Shown in pieces: positions 35,938 through 44,133 of a stretch of DNA of 44,876 nt; the stretch's first letter is position 1; each line of letters begins with the position of its first letter. The notes under the pieces were generated by a model. It ran no database searches. It saw only the letters and a list, made by a program, of their open reading frames with translations, and was not told the DNA's origin. Position numbers and translations under genes: made by a program. The DNA is taken from the NCBI GenBank assembly GCA_015478655.1, contig JADMIJ010000030.1:1-44876 (forward strand), read 5' to 3'. This DNA is from Acidimicrobiales bacterium. Lineage in GTDB: Bacteria > Actinomycetota > Acidimicrobiia > Acidimicrobiales > RAAP-2.

Positions 35938-37236
35938 TCAAGAGGCCCGTCGGCCCTGAGCCGAGCGCGCCGGCACCGGGCGACGGGGACCGGGCGGCGG
36001 GGGAATGGGGATGCCCATGAGCCGGGCCAGCTCGGGGACGTAGCCGGATGCCTTGCGGGCCTCGGCCAACAAGGCCTCGTCGGCCCCGCTGGGGATGCCG
36101 TGGGGCTTGACCGTGCGGCGCACGGGCGATTCGACCACCACGGCCAGGAGGGCGAGCCAGTCCTCGGGCGAGGTGTCGCTGGTCATGGCCTGACCGGCGG
36201 CATCGGCCAACCGGACGGCGAGCTCGGACGACAGGCGGGCCGCCGGCTCGGGCGGCCGGATCGAAGCCCGCACAGCATCGGTGACGCGACCGTCGTCCAG
36301 GGCCGAGGTGATCCGTTCCACCCAGCGGTCGCGCAGGGCCGTCACCCGCTGATCCAGCGAGGTGCGCAGGGCGCCCGCCATCTCCGTGCCCTCCTCGTCC
36401 AGGGAGACGGTCGAGGACGAGGCGACGATCGAGCGCAGCTCGCGCAGCGGAACATCCTTGCCGCCGGTGCGGGCCACAGAGGCGCGGTCCTTCCAGGTCG
36501 CCAGGTTGACCAGGGGGAGCAACGACTCGGCCATGGCGAGGAGGGGACCGGGGGTGACCTCAGGTGCGTGGTCCGCACGCGCCCGGGCGTTCTGCTCCTC
36601 GATGGCCTGGCGGACCGCGGGGATACCACCCCGGAGCAGCTGCTCCGCCACGGGGAGCTCTTCGGGCTTGAGGGTGGCCAGCGCGGCGTTGCGGAAGGTG
36701 CTCGATGGTGTCAGGCGACGCGGATGGTCCCGTCCACCCGACTCCCGCCCTCCGGGCCGGGTGGGCCCGGTCCGCTTCCGCTCTGGCGTTCCATCGGCGG
36801 CGGGCGCGCCGGACTCGGTCCGAGCACGCGAGCGGGTGTCGCGGCGCTGTCCGCGGTCGGCGCCCTCGGGGCGGGTCCGGCGATCGGCGGGCCGGCGGGC
36901 TTCGCCACGCGGGCCTTCAGAGCCCTTGTCGCGTCGTCGCTTGGATGCCGACGCCAGCACCACGTTCACGTCAGGGCCGCGCTGAGGGGTCCCCAGTACC
37001 TCGATTCTCTGGTCGGTGCGAACGTCACCCTTGGCCTTGGGGGGAAGCAGTGCGGTGACCGTGGTGCCGTCCAGGGAGGTCTCGACCTCGGCGCGGAGCA
37101 CGGTGCCCACCCCTGCACCCTCTGGGACCAGGACCGCCTCGACGGTTCCACGCGGCTGCTTGGCCCCGACGGCTCGCCAGGTCCAGGTGGAGTCCCCGGT
37201 CTGGCTGGTCAGTTCGACTTCGATGCGATGGGCCAT
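35938..37236 (-). CDS. Large hypothetical protein with basic linker
   Basis: This 432-residue protein has three parts. Residues 1-95 form a beta-rich N-terminal domain (IEVELTSQTGDSTWTWRAVG, VEAVLVPEGAGVG) that looks like a small barrel. Residues 96-175 form a strongly basic disordered linker (Arg/Gly/Asp/Glu). The C-terminal 250 residues are helical and end in a Pro/Arg tail. The beta domain plus basic linker suggests nucleic-acid binding, but no motif proves it. It is divergent from the HtrA gene and convergent with the GNAT gene. Family not recognised. Confidence 0.7.
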   Translation of the reverse strand: MAHRIEVELTSQTGDSTWTWRAVGAKQPRGTVEAVLVPEGAGVGTVLRAEVETSLDGTTVTALLPPKAKGDVRTDQRIEVLGTPQRGPDVNVVLASASKRRRDKGSEGPRGEARRPADRRTRPEGADRGQRRDTRSRARTESGAPAADGTPERKRTGPTRPGGRESGGRDHPRRLTPSSTFRNAALATLKPEELPVAEQLLRGGIPAVRQAIEEQNARARADHAPEVTPGPLLAMAESLLPLVNLATWKDRASVARTGGKDVPLRELRSIVASSSTVSLDEEGTEMAGALRTSLDQRVTALRDRWVERITSALDDGRVTDAVRASIRPPEPAARLSSELAVRLADAAGQAMTSDTSPEDWLALLAVVVESPVRRTVKPHGIPSGADEALLAEARKASGYVPELARLMGIPIPPPPGPRRPVPARSAQGRRAS

Positions 37237-37311
37237 ACCGGGCGACAGGCTAGTGCTGCGGTGGCCGGGCCGGGGAAAAGTTGTCCGGCCAAGGGGACCT
37301 CGGGCTGGGAC

Positions 37312-37340
37312 CTAAGAAGGCACTAAGAACCCCCTGAGAT
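37312..37340. promoter_or_regulatory. Three 11-bp-phased direct repeats upstream of htrA
   Basis: CTAAGAA occurs at 37312 and 37323, and a variant CTGAGAT at 37334, so three units are spaced at exactly 11 bp. Helically phased direct repeats are the usual binding pattern of OmpR/PhoB-family response regulators. They lie just upstream of a weak -35 and TACGAT (37366-37371), the position expected for an activator. Confidence 0.6.
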
Positions 37341-37365
37341 GCGTGTTCGTCGCCGTACCCCGCCA

Positions 37366-37371
37366 TACGAT
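37366..37371 (+). promoter_or_regulatory. -10 box of htrA
   Basis: TACGAT fits the TANNNT -10 form. The -35 region 17 bp upstream (about GTGTTC) is poor, in line with an activator-dependent promoter. The start codon lies about 70 nt downstream, so this mRNA would have a leader, unlike many of its neighbours. Confidence 0.45.
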
Positions 37372-37442
37372 GGCAGCCGAGCGACGTCCGTCCGGTCACG
37401 GCGGCCACAACATCCGGCGGGATCCTTCGTCCGAGGAGGCGT

Positions 37443-38987
37443 GTGATGGAACAGTCCGACAGCGACGGTGACGCGACCGAGGGGCCGAGCGTCTCCTCTG
37501 ACGCGCCGACCACGCCCGTGCCGCTCGCTCCGGCCGCCACCGAAGCGACCCGGGAGATCCCGGTGGCGCCCCCGACCCCCACCCAGCCGGTGCCCACCGT
37601 GGCGCCGGCGTCCAACGCGCCCTTTCTGCCTCTTGGATGGCAGGAGCAGGCCGACGCCCCCGGCTCCCCGGCTCCTGACTCCGGGTCCGTCGACCACGGC
37701 ACCCAGGAGGGCTTCCACGCCACACCCCGCGCCTCGGCCGCCCCAGTCGTCCCTGTCTGGGGCCCGGTCTCCCCGCCCGCGGCGGCATCGGACAGCGACC
37801 GCTCGAGCAAGCGTCGCTCACCGGGTTGGATGTGGGCCACCATCATCGTCGGCGCCGTGCTGGTCGGCGCCCTCATCGGCGGTGGCATCGTGGCGGCGTC
37901 GAATCACAGTGCCGGTTCCACCACCGTGAAGGAGATCTCGGCCGGGCCCGCCCTCCTCAACGGGACCACCAACATCGAGGCGGTCATCGCCAAGGTGCTT
38001 CCTGCCGTCGTGTCGATCGATGCCAAGTCACCCGTACCGGCCTCGCAATCGTTCTTTGGTGGCGGATCGACGGGCGGCACCCAGGAGGACCAGGGCACCG
38101 GCATGATCATCACCTCCAACGGCGAGGTGATCACCAACAACCACGTCATCTCCGGTGCGACCACCATCACGGTGACGTTGTTCGGCAAGGTGACGGCCAT
38201 GCCGGCAACGCTGATCGAGACCGATCCCACCAACGACGTCGCCCTGTTGCAGATCACCGGGGCATCGAACCTGCCGACCGTGTCGTACGGGAACTCGGAC
38301 CATGTACAGGTGGGCGACGCGGTGGTGGCCATCGGCAACGCCCTCGGTCTCCAGGCGGGATCGCCCACGGTGACCCAGGGAATTATCTCCGCCACCGGCC
38401 GTACGGTGCAGGCCGGCGACTCGTCCGGCAACGCCACCGAGACCCTCACCAACATGTTCCAGACCGATGCAGCCATCAACCCGGGGAACTCCGGCGGGCC
38501 GCTGGTGGACAGCTCGGGCAAGGTCATCGGCATGAACACCGCCGTGGCCGCCAACTCGACCGGCACCTCGCAGGCCCAGAACATCGGATTTGCCATCCCG
38601 TCGAACAAGATCAGCCAGTTGCTGCCCGCTCTGCGCAACAAGTCGATCAGCTCCCAACCAAAATCGGGCAGCGCCTTTCTGGGGGTGTCGTTGGAGACCC
38701 TGACCCCGCAGCTGCGGAGCCAGTACAACTTCGTGCCCACCCAGGGGGCCGTGGTCCTTTCGGTGCAGAGCGGATCGCCCGCCGATGTGGCCGGGTTGCA
38801 GCAGGGTGACGTGATCACCTCCTTCGACGGCAAGGCGGTGAGCAGCGCCGACCAGCTGGCCGCGGCCGTGCAGAGCGACAAGCCGGGCAAGAGCGTCAAG
38901 ATCGTGCTCTACCGGGGCCAGGCCCAGATGACCGTGACCGCGACCCTGAGCTCGAACGGCCAAGCGCAACCCCAGACCACCGGCTGA
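37443..38987 (+). CDS. HtrA/DegP-like membrane-anchored serine protease with PDZ domain
   Basis: This extracytoplasmic quality-control protease has 514 residues. A Pro/Ala/Thr-rich cytoplasmic part (1-125) is followed by one membrane helix (about 130-152). The trypsin-like domain has H234 in NNHVISG, D265 in TNDVALLQ and S350 in NPGNSGGP, and a C-terminal PDZ domain lies at about 410-505. It probably degrades or refolds misfolded exported proteins. GTG 37443 and ATG 37446 are both possible starts, with GAGGAGG upstream. The phased repeats upstream suggest envelope-stress two-component control. Confidence 0.94.
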   Translation: MMEQSDSDGDATEGPSVSSDAPTTPVPLAPAATEATREIPVAPPTPTQPVPTVAPASNAPFLPLGWQEQADAPGSPAPDSGSVDHGTQEGFHATPRASAAPVVPVWGPVSPPAAASDSDRSSKRRSPGWMWATIIVGAVLVGALIGGGIVAASNHSAGSTTVKEISAGPALLNGTTNIEAVIAKVLPAVVSIDAKSPVPASQSFFGGGSTGGTQEDQGTGMIITSNGEVITNNHVISGATTITVTLFGKVTAMPATLIETDPTNDVALLQITGASNLPTVSYGNSDHVQVGDAVVAIGNALGLQAGSPTVTQGIISATGRTVQAGDSSGNATETLTNMFQTDAAINPGNSGGPLVDSSGKVIGMNTAVAANSTGTSQAQNIGFAIPSNKISQLLPALRNKSISSQPKSGSAFLGVSLETLTPQLRSQYNFVPTQGAVVLSVQSGSPADVAGLQQGDVITSFDGKAVSSADQLAAAVQSDKPGKSVKIVLYRGQAQMTVTATLSSNGQAQPQTTG

Positions 38988-39092
38988 GTCGCACGCTCGT
39001 CCCCGAGCCATGGTGCGCCGCTTCGGCCGTTTCCTCTACGGTGGGTGAATCACAAACGCAGTTGATCACCCCATGCTGGGCGATCCCGGCCC

Positions 39093-39722
39093 ATGAATGA
39101 GCGCATTCCTGACGCTCCCACGGGTGCGAGCTGGATCGCCGAGCTCGGGGCGCCTCGGGCCGAGCCGGACCGCGACGGCTCGCCGCCCGACGAGGAGACG
39201 CTGGCCCGGATCCTCGAGACCGCGACCACCGTTCCCGATCATGGGGGCTTGCGACCGTGGCGCTTCGCCCTCGTCACCGGGGCCGGGCGGGACCGGTTCG
39301 CGGAGGCACTGGTGGAGGGGTTGCATCAGATGCGCGGCCCGGATCTCCCCGAGGCCGTTGTCAGCAAGATGCGGTCCAAGGCCTATGCCGCTCCCTGCGC
39401 CATCGTCCTGATCGCATCGCCTCGGCTCGAATCGAACGTGCCAGAGTGGGAGCAGGTGGCGTCGGCGTCGTGCACCGGATACGCCATGGTGTTGGCGGCC
39501 ACGTCACTAGGACTCGGGGCCGTGTGGAAGAGCGCGGCGGTGTTGGAGGCCGATCCGGTACGGGCTCTGTTCGCCCTGGCCGATCACGAACGCCTGCTCG
39601 GGTGGGTCAATCTGGGCCCGCCGGCCGCGATGGGGCGGAAGAAGGCCCCCGATCCCGGAGCGACCGGTCTCGGGGGACTGGTCACCGTGATCGCCGCGGA
39701 CGATCGACCCTTCCGCCCGTAG
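39093..39722 (+). CDS. Nitroreductase-family FMN oxidoreductase
   Basis: This 209-residue flavin enzyme of the NADH-dependent nitroreductase superfamily has an N-terminal FMN-binding loop in TTVPDHGGLRPWRFALVTG and a mid-chain ATSLGLGAVWKSAAV that matches the family core. The final GWVNLGPP segment is also typical. The natural substrate is unknown. The ATG has no strong Shine-Dalgarno. It lies upstream of the GH3 gene by 36 bp, so they may share a transcript, though they have no obvious metabolic link. Confidence 0.88.
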   Translation: MNERIPDAPTGASWIAELGAPRAEPDRDGSPPDEETLARILETATTVPDHGGLRPWRFALVTGAGRDRFAEALVEGLHQMRGPDLPEAVVSKMRSKAYAAPCAIVLIASPRLESNVPEWEQVASASCTGYAMVLAATSLGLGAVWKSAAVLEADPVRALFALADHERLLGWVNLGPPAAMGRKKAPDPGATGLGGLVTVIAADDRPFRP

Positions 39723-39758
39723 GGGGCACGTCACGGCCGCGGCTGGGAGGATGGCCCG

Positions 39759-41939
39759 ATGAAAGCGGAACCTGCTCTGGACGAAGCCGGGCTGAAGGCT
39801 CGCGCCGTGGTGGAGACGATGACCGACGGCGAGAAGCTCTGGTGCCTGGACGGCGACGCCCCGTTCTGGGCCGGCCTCACCTACCTCGGGGAGGGGGGCT
39901 ATCACAAGAGCCCGTTTCGAGCCGCCGAGATCGAACGGCTCGGACTGGCCGGCTTCTCGTTCTCCGACGGCCCGCGGGGCGTGGTCATCGACCAGGCCAC
40001 CTGCTTCCCCGTCAGCATGGCTCGGGGAGCCACCTGGGACGTCGGCCTCGAGGAGCGCATCGGCGCCGCCATCGGGCAGGAGTTGCGAGCGGTGGGTGCG
40101 GATCTGTTCGGGGGGGTGTGCGTGAACATCCTCCGCCATCCGGCGTGGGGGAGGGCCCAGGAGACCTACGGGGAGGACCCCCACCACGTGGGCGAGATGG
40201 GGGCCGCCCTCACCCGCGGCGTGCAGCGCCACGCCATGGCCTGTGTCAAGCACTTTGCCTGCAACTCGATGGAGAATGCCCGCTTCCAGGTTGACATCGC
40301 GGTGGACGAGGTTGCCCTCCACGAGGTCTTCCTCCCGCACTTCCGGCGCATCGTCGACGAGGGGGTGGCGGCGGTGATGAGCGCCTACATCCGGGTGAAC
40401 GGCGAGTGGTGCGGCGACAGTCGGGCCCTCCTGCACGATGTGCTGCGGGGCGAGTGGGGCTTCGAAGGCTTTGTGATTAGCGACTGGATCTTCGGCATAC
40501 GGGATGCGGGCCGATCGTTGCACGCCGGCCTCGACGTGGAGATGCCCTACCGGATGATCCGAGCGGGCCACCTCGCCAGTGCCCTCGACGCCGGCGAGGC
40601 GTCGTGGGCCGAGGTGGACGGGGCCGTCGAGCGGGTGATCGCCACCCGCCTGCGCTTTGACGACGTCCTCAGCGCACCTGCTCCGGGCCGGGAGGTGCTC
40701 GCCGGCACCGCCCACCGGGCCCTGGCCAGAGAGGCGGCGGCCAAGTCGGTCGTGCTCCTGCGCAATGAGCCGGTCGGCGACGCGCCCCTGTTGCCGCTGG
40801 ACGCCTCCGCGGGGAGCACCATCGCCCTCCTCGGGAAGCTCGGCACCGCCGTCAACCTGGGGGACGGCGGATCGAGCGACGTGTGGGCCCCCGAGGTGGT
40901 CACCGTGGCGGACGGGCTGCGATCGGCGCTGACCCGGGGCCGGCTGACCATCGATGACGGGAACGACCCGGCGAGCGCGGCCGCACTGGCCGCCGCCTCG
41001 GATGTCGCCGTGGTGGTCGTGGGGTACACGCGAGGGGACGAAGGCGAGTTCATCGGTGACGCCGGGACGGCCCATCTCGGTGGTCTGTTCCCCGGCCAGG
41101 ACGACCCGGCCCTGGCCGCGCGATTTGCGGCCCAGATCGAATCCGAGCGATTGATCGAGGCGCCCGCTCACGTCGGCCCCCGAGCGGACGGCGGTGGCTT
41201 CGCCGTCGGGGGCGATCGGGCGTCGCTGCGCCTCCATGATGACGACGTCTCACTCATCCGGGCTGTGGCCGCCGTCAACCCGCGCACGGTGGTGGCCGTG
41301 GTTGCCGGGAGCGCAGTGGTGATCTCGGAGTGGGACGCCGATGTCCCGGCCATCGTGCAATCGTGGTATTCCGGCATGGAGGGCGGCAGCGGGCTCGCCG
41401 ACGTGCTGTTCGGCCGCGCCGATGCCAGTGGGCGGCTCCCCTTCTCGGTGCCGACATCCGAGTCCGACCTCCCGCCTTTCGAATCCCAGGCCGAATCGTT
41501 CGTCTACGACGCCTGGCACGGGTACTGGCACCTGGAGCGCCAGGGAACCGTCCCTGCCTACCCGTTTGGATTCGGCCTGAGCTACACCCGGTTCGACCTC
41601 GAGGGAGCCGAGGCCGAGGTGGCCGGGGACAGGGTCCGGGTCGGGGCGACCGTGCGCAACGTCGGTGATCGCCGGGGCAGCGATGTCCTGCAGGTCTACG
41701 CACACCGACGGGGCTCGACACGTCCGGCCCGGCTGGCGACCTTCGCCCGGGTGGAACTGGATCCCGGCGAGACGTCCGTCGTGGAGATCACGATCGGGCG
41801 CTCGGCGCTGGCCGAGCGCGACGTCGAGTCCCACTCGATGATGGTGCGCCCGGGTCACTATGACCTGCGCGTGGCCCACCACGCCACCGATCCGGGGATC
41901 GGGCTGACCGTGGACATCCACCACGAGACCCGGTTGTAG
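39759..41939 (+). CDS. Glycoside hydrolase family 3 beta-glycosidase
   Basis: This 726-residue GH3 enzyme has a TIM-barrel domain (about 1-330) with the nucleophile D242 in FVISDWIFG and the substrate-binding KHFACNSMEN near 165. Next comes the alpha/beta sandwich domain that carries the acid/base, and a C-terminal fibronectin-III-like domain (DVLQVYAHRRGSTRPARL). There is no signal peptide, so it is cytoplasmic. The ATG has GGGAGGA 8 nt upstream. It probably trims beta-glucosides or related glycans; the specificity cannot be read. Confidence 0.93.
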   Translation: MKAEPALDEAGLKARAVVETMTDGEKLWCLDGDAPFWAGLTYLGEGGYHKSPFRAAEIERLGLAGFSFSDGPRGVVIDQATCFPVSMARGATWDVGLEERIGAAIGQELRAVGADLFGGVCVNILRHPAWGRAQETYGEDPHHVGEMGAALTRGVQRHAMACVKHFACNSMENARFQVDIAVDEVALHEVFLPHFRRIVDEGVAAVMSAYIRVNGEWCGDSRALLHDVLRGEWGFEGFVISDWIFGIRDAGRSLHAGLDVEMPYRMIRAGHLASALDAGEASWAEVDGAVERVIATRLRFDDVLSAPAPGREVLAGTAHRALAREAAAKSVVLLRNEPVGDAPLLPLDASAGSTIALLGKLGTAVNLGDGGSSDVWAPEVVTVADGLRSALTRGRLTIDDGNDPASAAALAAASDVAVVVVGYTRGDEGEFIGDAGTAHLGGLFPGQDDPALAARFAAQIESERLIEAPAHVGPRADGGGFAVGGDRASLRLHDDDVSLIRAVAAVNPRTVVAVVAGSAVVISEWDADVPAIVQSWYSGMEGGSGLADVLFGRADASGRLPFSVPTSESDLPPFESQAESFVYDAWHGYWHLERQGTVPAYPFGFGLSYTRFDLEGAEAEVAGDRVRVGATVRNVGDRRGSDVLQVYAHRRGSTRPARLATFARVELDPGETSVVEITIGRSALAERDVESHSMMVRPGHYDLRVAHHATDPGIGLTVDIHHETRL

Positions 41940-41955
41940 GACGGTCGGGCCGCCT

Positions 41956-42714
41956 CTACCTACTGACGATCAGCCGGACGGCGCTGTCGAAGAAGGCCTG
42001 GGTCCGCAGGTGACCGTGACGCTCGTCCCACCGTCCCGAGCCCAGATCGGCGGCCAGCGATTCGACCGCCCGTCGTTCGGCGGCACGGTCGACGAGGGTC
42101 CAGGCCGACTGCGATCGGCGCACCTCCGGGTCGAGGAAGGCCTCGGGACGGCCGTAGAAGGCCTCGGTGAAACCGTCGGGGCAGTCGAAGGGAACAGCCA
42201 CCGGGTGGACGGTGGTCCCGCCACCCAGAGCCTCGACCAGGGTGGCGATGGTCGGATACCGGCGTGACTCGATCTCGATGAGATCCGGGGCGTAGTCCAC
42301 CAGCCACAGTCGGTCGAGTGCCCCGGGTTCGAAAGTGAGGATGACAACCGGCCCGGTGGTCACCCGGCGCATCTCGGCAATGCCGGCCACCGGGTCGGGC
42401 CATTGGTGGATGGTCACCGTGGCCATGGCCGCATCGACGGCATCGTCGGTGAAGGGGAGCGCTCCGGCCACTGCCCTGAGGGCGGGGGAGCGGTCGGCTC
42501 CCCGTTGGGCGAGCATGGCTTCGGAGGGCTCGACGGCGACGACGGCCCGGTCCGTCGGTTCGTACGAGCCGGCGCCGGCGCCCACGTTGAGGACGGTGTG
42601 TGCCGGCCCCAAGGCGGCGTGGATCAGGGCGGCGATGCTCGGATCCGTCCGGCGCTGTCGGGCGTAGCCCTTCCCGAATCGGGCGTAGTCAACGTCGCCC
42701 GCCGGTTGGGTCAA
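41956..42714 (-). CDS. Class I SAM-dependent methyltransferase
   Basis: The Rossmann methyltransferase core has VLNVGAGAGSYE (SAM-binding motif I), followed by VAVEPSEAMLAQRG (motif II) and the later AVDAAMATVTIHQW. It looks like a UbiE/ubiquinone-type small-molecule methyltransferase; the substrate is unknown. The open frame runs upstream without an ATG. TTG 42714 overlaps the previous gene's stop as TTGA, the same coupling as the ATGA overlaps elsewhere, and gives 252 residues; GTG 42723 is the alternative. It is convergent with the GH3 gene. Confidence 0.85.
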   Translation of the reverse strand: MTQPAGDVDYARFGKGYARQRRTDPSIAALIHAALGPAHTVLNVGAGAGSYEPTDRAVVAVEPSEAMLAQRGADRSPALRAVAGALPFTDDAVDAAMATVTIHQWPDPVAGIAEMRRVTTGPVVILTFEPGALDRLWLVDYAPDLIEIESRRYPTIATLVEALGGGTTVHPVAVPFDCPDGFTEAFYGRPEAFLDPEVRRSQSAWTLVDRAAERRAVESLAADLGSGRWDERHGHLRTQAFFDSAVRLIVSR

Positions 42715-42962
42715 TATCCCCACCGGGCCAGAGGAGGGCCTAAGCCCGCCTCTGCGGCACAGTGGCCACAGAGATCCATCCGACTGGCACCCGGTCGGTC
42801 GGAGGCGGCCACCCGGCGCCACCCGTAGCGGCGGGCCTCTTCGAGGCAGGCCGACTCCGACCACCGCGGCGTGGTCCGGGTTCCGCACTTCCCGCAGGTA
42901 CGAAAGAACGCCTCGTCGTCGTAGAGATCGTCGAATCTCAGATCGTCGTGTTCGTGGTCCAT
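42711..42962 (-). CDS. Small zinc-ribbon protein
   Basis: This 83-residue protein has an acidic N-terminus and two CxxC knuckles: C23/C26 (TCGKCGTRTT) and C65/C68 (DLCGHCAAEAG). Between them is a helical region (CLEEARRYGWRRV). The pattern is a treble-clef or ribbon zinc site. It is co-transcribed with the methyltransferase downstream (4-base overlap). An AGTGGAG ribosome site lies upstream of the ATG. A TATTCT -10 box lies about 20 nt before the start. Function unknown. Confidence 0.8.
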   Translation of the reverse strand: MDHEHDDLRFDDLYDDEAFFRTCGKCGTRTTPRWSESACLEEARRYGWRRVAASDRPGASRMDLCGHCAAEAGLGPPLARWGY

Positions 42963-43014
42963 GGTGGCAACTCCACTCTGGAGAATACCGCCGTCGGCCG
43001 TGGGCTCACGAGCT

Positions 43015-43029
43015 CCTCATAGGATGAGG
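43015..43029. promoter_or_regulatory. Inverted repeat in divergent promoter region
   Basis: CCTCAT-agg-ATGAGG has perfect 6-bp arms. It lies between the divergent zinc-ribbon and F420-type oxidoreductase genes, about 80 bp upstream of the latter. A smaller hairpin, CTCCA-ctc-TGGAG, is at 42971-42983. Either could be an operator. Confidence 0.45.
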
Positions 43030-43107
43030 TGACATTGCCGGCGTCGTGCCTGCGGGACCAAATTCGTCTGGTTTCGCTCGGTTGCTTTTCCACAGGGGAG
43101 GAGCTGT

Positions 43108-43518
43108 ATGGCTGGAGCAGTCGATCGGAACGCGGGGATCATCGCCGAATTTCGGGCCCATGCGGGCAGGGTCGGGGGCCCGTTCGAGGGGGCGCCACTC
43201 CTGTTGTTGACAACGACCGGTGCGCGGTCTGGAAAAGTGCGAGTGAACCCGGTGATGTACCTGGCTCTGGACGACCGACTCTACGTGTTCGGATCCAAAA
43301 GCGGCGCTCCGACCAATCCCGATTGGTATCACAACCTGGTGGCCCACCCGTCGGCCTCGGTCGAGGTCGGAACCGAAGCCTACGAGGTGACGGCCGCGGT
43401 GCTCGAAGGCGGAGAGCGGGACCGGGTGTTCGCCGAACAGGCCCGCCTCTATCCGGCGTTCGCCGAATACCAGGCCGGTACCGAGCGAACCATCCCGGTG
43501 GCACTCGATCGTCGGTAG
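43108..43518 (+). CDS. F420-type (Ddn family) deazaflavin-dependent oxidoreductase
   Basis: This 136-residue split beta-barrel protein belongs to the nitroreductase/deazaflavin (Ddn, FDOR-A) family that uses F420H2. The core is PLLLLTTTGARSGKVRVNPVMYL, given here by its key parts LLLLTTTGARSG and RVNPVMYL, and the family block TNPDWYHNLVAHP follows. An F420 maker, fbiC, occurs in the same window. GGGGAGGAG lies close to the ATG. The substrate is unknown. Confidence 0.9.
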   Translation: MAGAVDRNAGIIAEFRAHAGRVGGPFEGAPLLLLTTTGARSGKVRVNPVMYLALDDRLYVFGSKSGAPTNPDWYHNLVAHPSASVEVGTEAYEVTAAVLEGGERDRVFAEQARLYPAFAEYQAGTERTIPVALDRR

Positions 43519-43596
43519 CCCGTACGCCGACTCGGTCCACCGGCCCTCGCCGCCACGGGGCCTGAGGAACGGTCTCGAAGCAGTAATATAGTCACC

Positions 43597-43947
43597 GTGA
43601 CGAAATCACCCGATACACAACGGTGCGGCTGGTGTCACCGTCCCTTCGATCAATTGCCAGGGGCGGGGAGGCCCAGACTCTTCTGCAGCCGTTCGCACAG
43701 ACAGCGGGCGTACGAAGCCCGCCGCCGAGCGGACTCGTTGAAGATTCCCGCCGGACAGGTCATCGTCAGCGAAGTGGATCTGCGGTCCTTGCACGATCGG
43801 CTGTATCGACTCGAATCGGCTGTCGAAGATGTTCGCGCCGACCTCAGTGACCACTCGGGAGCAAAGGCCTACCGGGAGGCATTCGACCACCTCTACGACT
43901 CGGCAAAAGACCTGGTCGGAATGGTTGTGGAGCCGGTCCGGGAGTAG
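43597..43947 (+). CDS. Zinc-finger and helical protein next to dif
   Basis: This 116-residue protein has an N-terminal CxxC zinc site: C10 and C13 in CGWC, with C30 and H34 in FCSRSH, followed by a basic helix RQRAYEARRRAD. The C-terminal 60 residues are helical with a coiled-coil look (LHDRLYRLESAVEDVRADL). The GTG lies 7 nt after a TAATAT -10 box, so the mRNA is probably leaderless. The stop lies 17 bp before the dif site. The basic zinc part could bind DNA; no function is known. Confidence 0.75.
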   Translation: MTKSPDTQRCGWCHRPFDQLPGAGRPRLFCSRSHRQRAYEARRRADSLKIPAGQVIVSEVDLRSLHDRLYRLESAVEDVRADLSDHSGAKAYREAFDHLYDSAKDLVGMVVEPVRE

Positions 43948-43964
43948 GTTTTCATCTCCCACGA

Positions 43965-43992
43965 ACCGCCGATAATGTATATTATGTCAGGT
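43965..43992. other. XerC/XerD dif recombination site
   Basis: The 28-bp site has two 11-bp arms (43965-43975 and 43982-43992) around the central TGTATA. The inner 16 bases ATAATGTATATTATGT are identical to the core of Escherichia coli dif. The flanks CCGATAAT and ATTATGTCA fit the actinobacterial dif form. This site resolves chromosome dimers at cell division and marks the replication terminus region. It is intergenic, between two zinc-finger genes. Confidence 0.85.
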
Positions 43993-44044
43993 CGAGCAGG
44001 CGTGAATCCGGGTCAGGTCTGCATCCGGAGTCTCTAGCTTTCCC

Positions 44045-44128
44045 CTCCCGGTGTAGCGCCCGCCGTACGGCGTCAGCTCAGCCAAGGCAGGACCTTCTGG
44101 CTGGTTGGCGGGCGCCCTGAGTCGGGAG
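44045..44128 (+). ncRNA. Candidate nested-stem structured element after dif
   Basis: Nested perfect stems are CTCCCG (44045-44050) with CGGGAG (44123-44128), GCGCCCGCC (44056-44064) with GGCGGGCGC (44107-44115), and CAGCC/GGCTG (44079-44083, 44099-44103) extended by AAGG/CCTT. No coding frame fits. It lies between dif and the convergent small zinc-ribbon gene. It could be a structured RNA, a bidirectional terminator or a DNA structure; the strand is assumed. Confidence 0.5.
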
Positions 44129-44133
44129 ATGGC

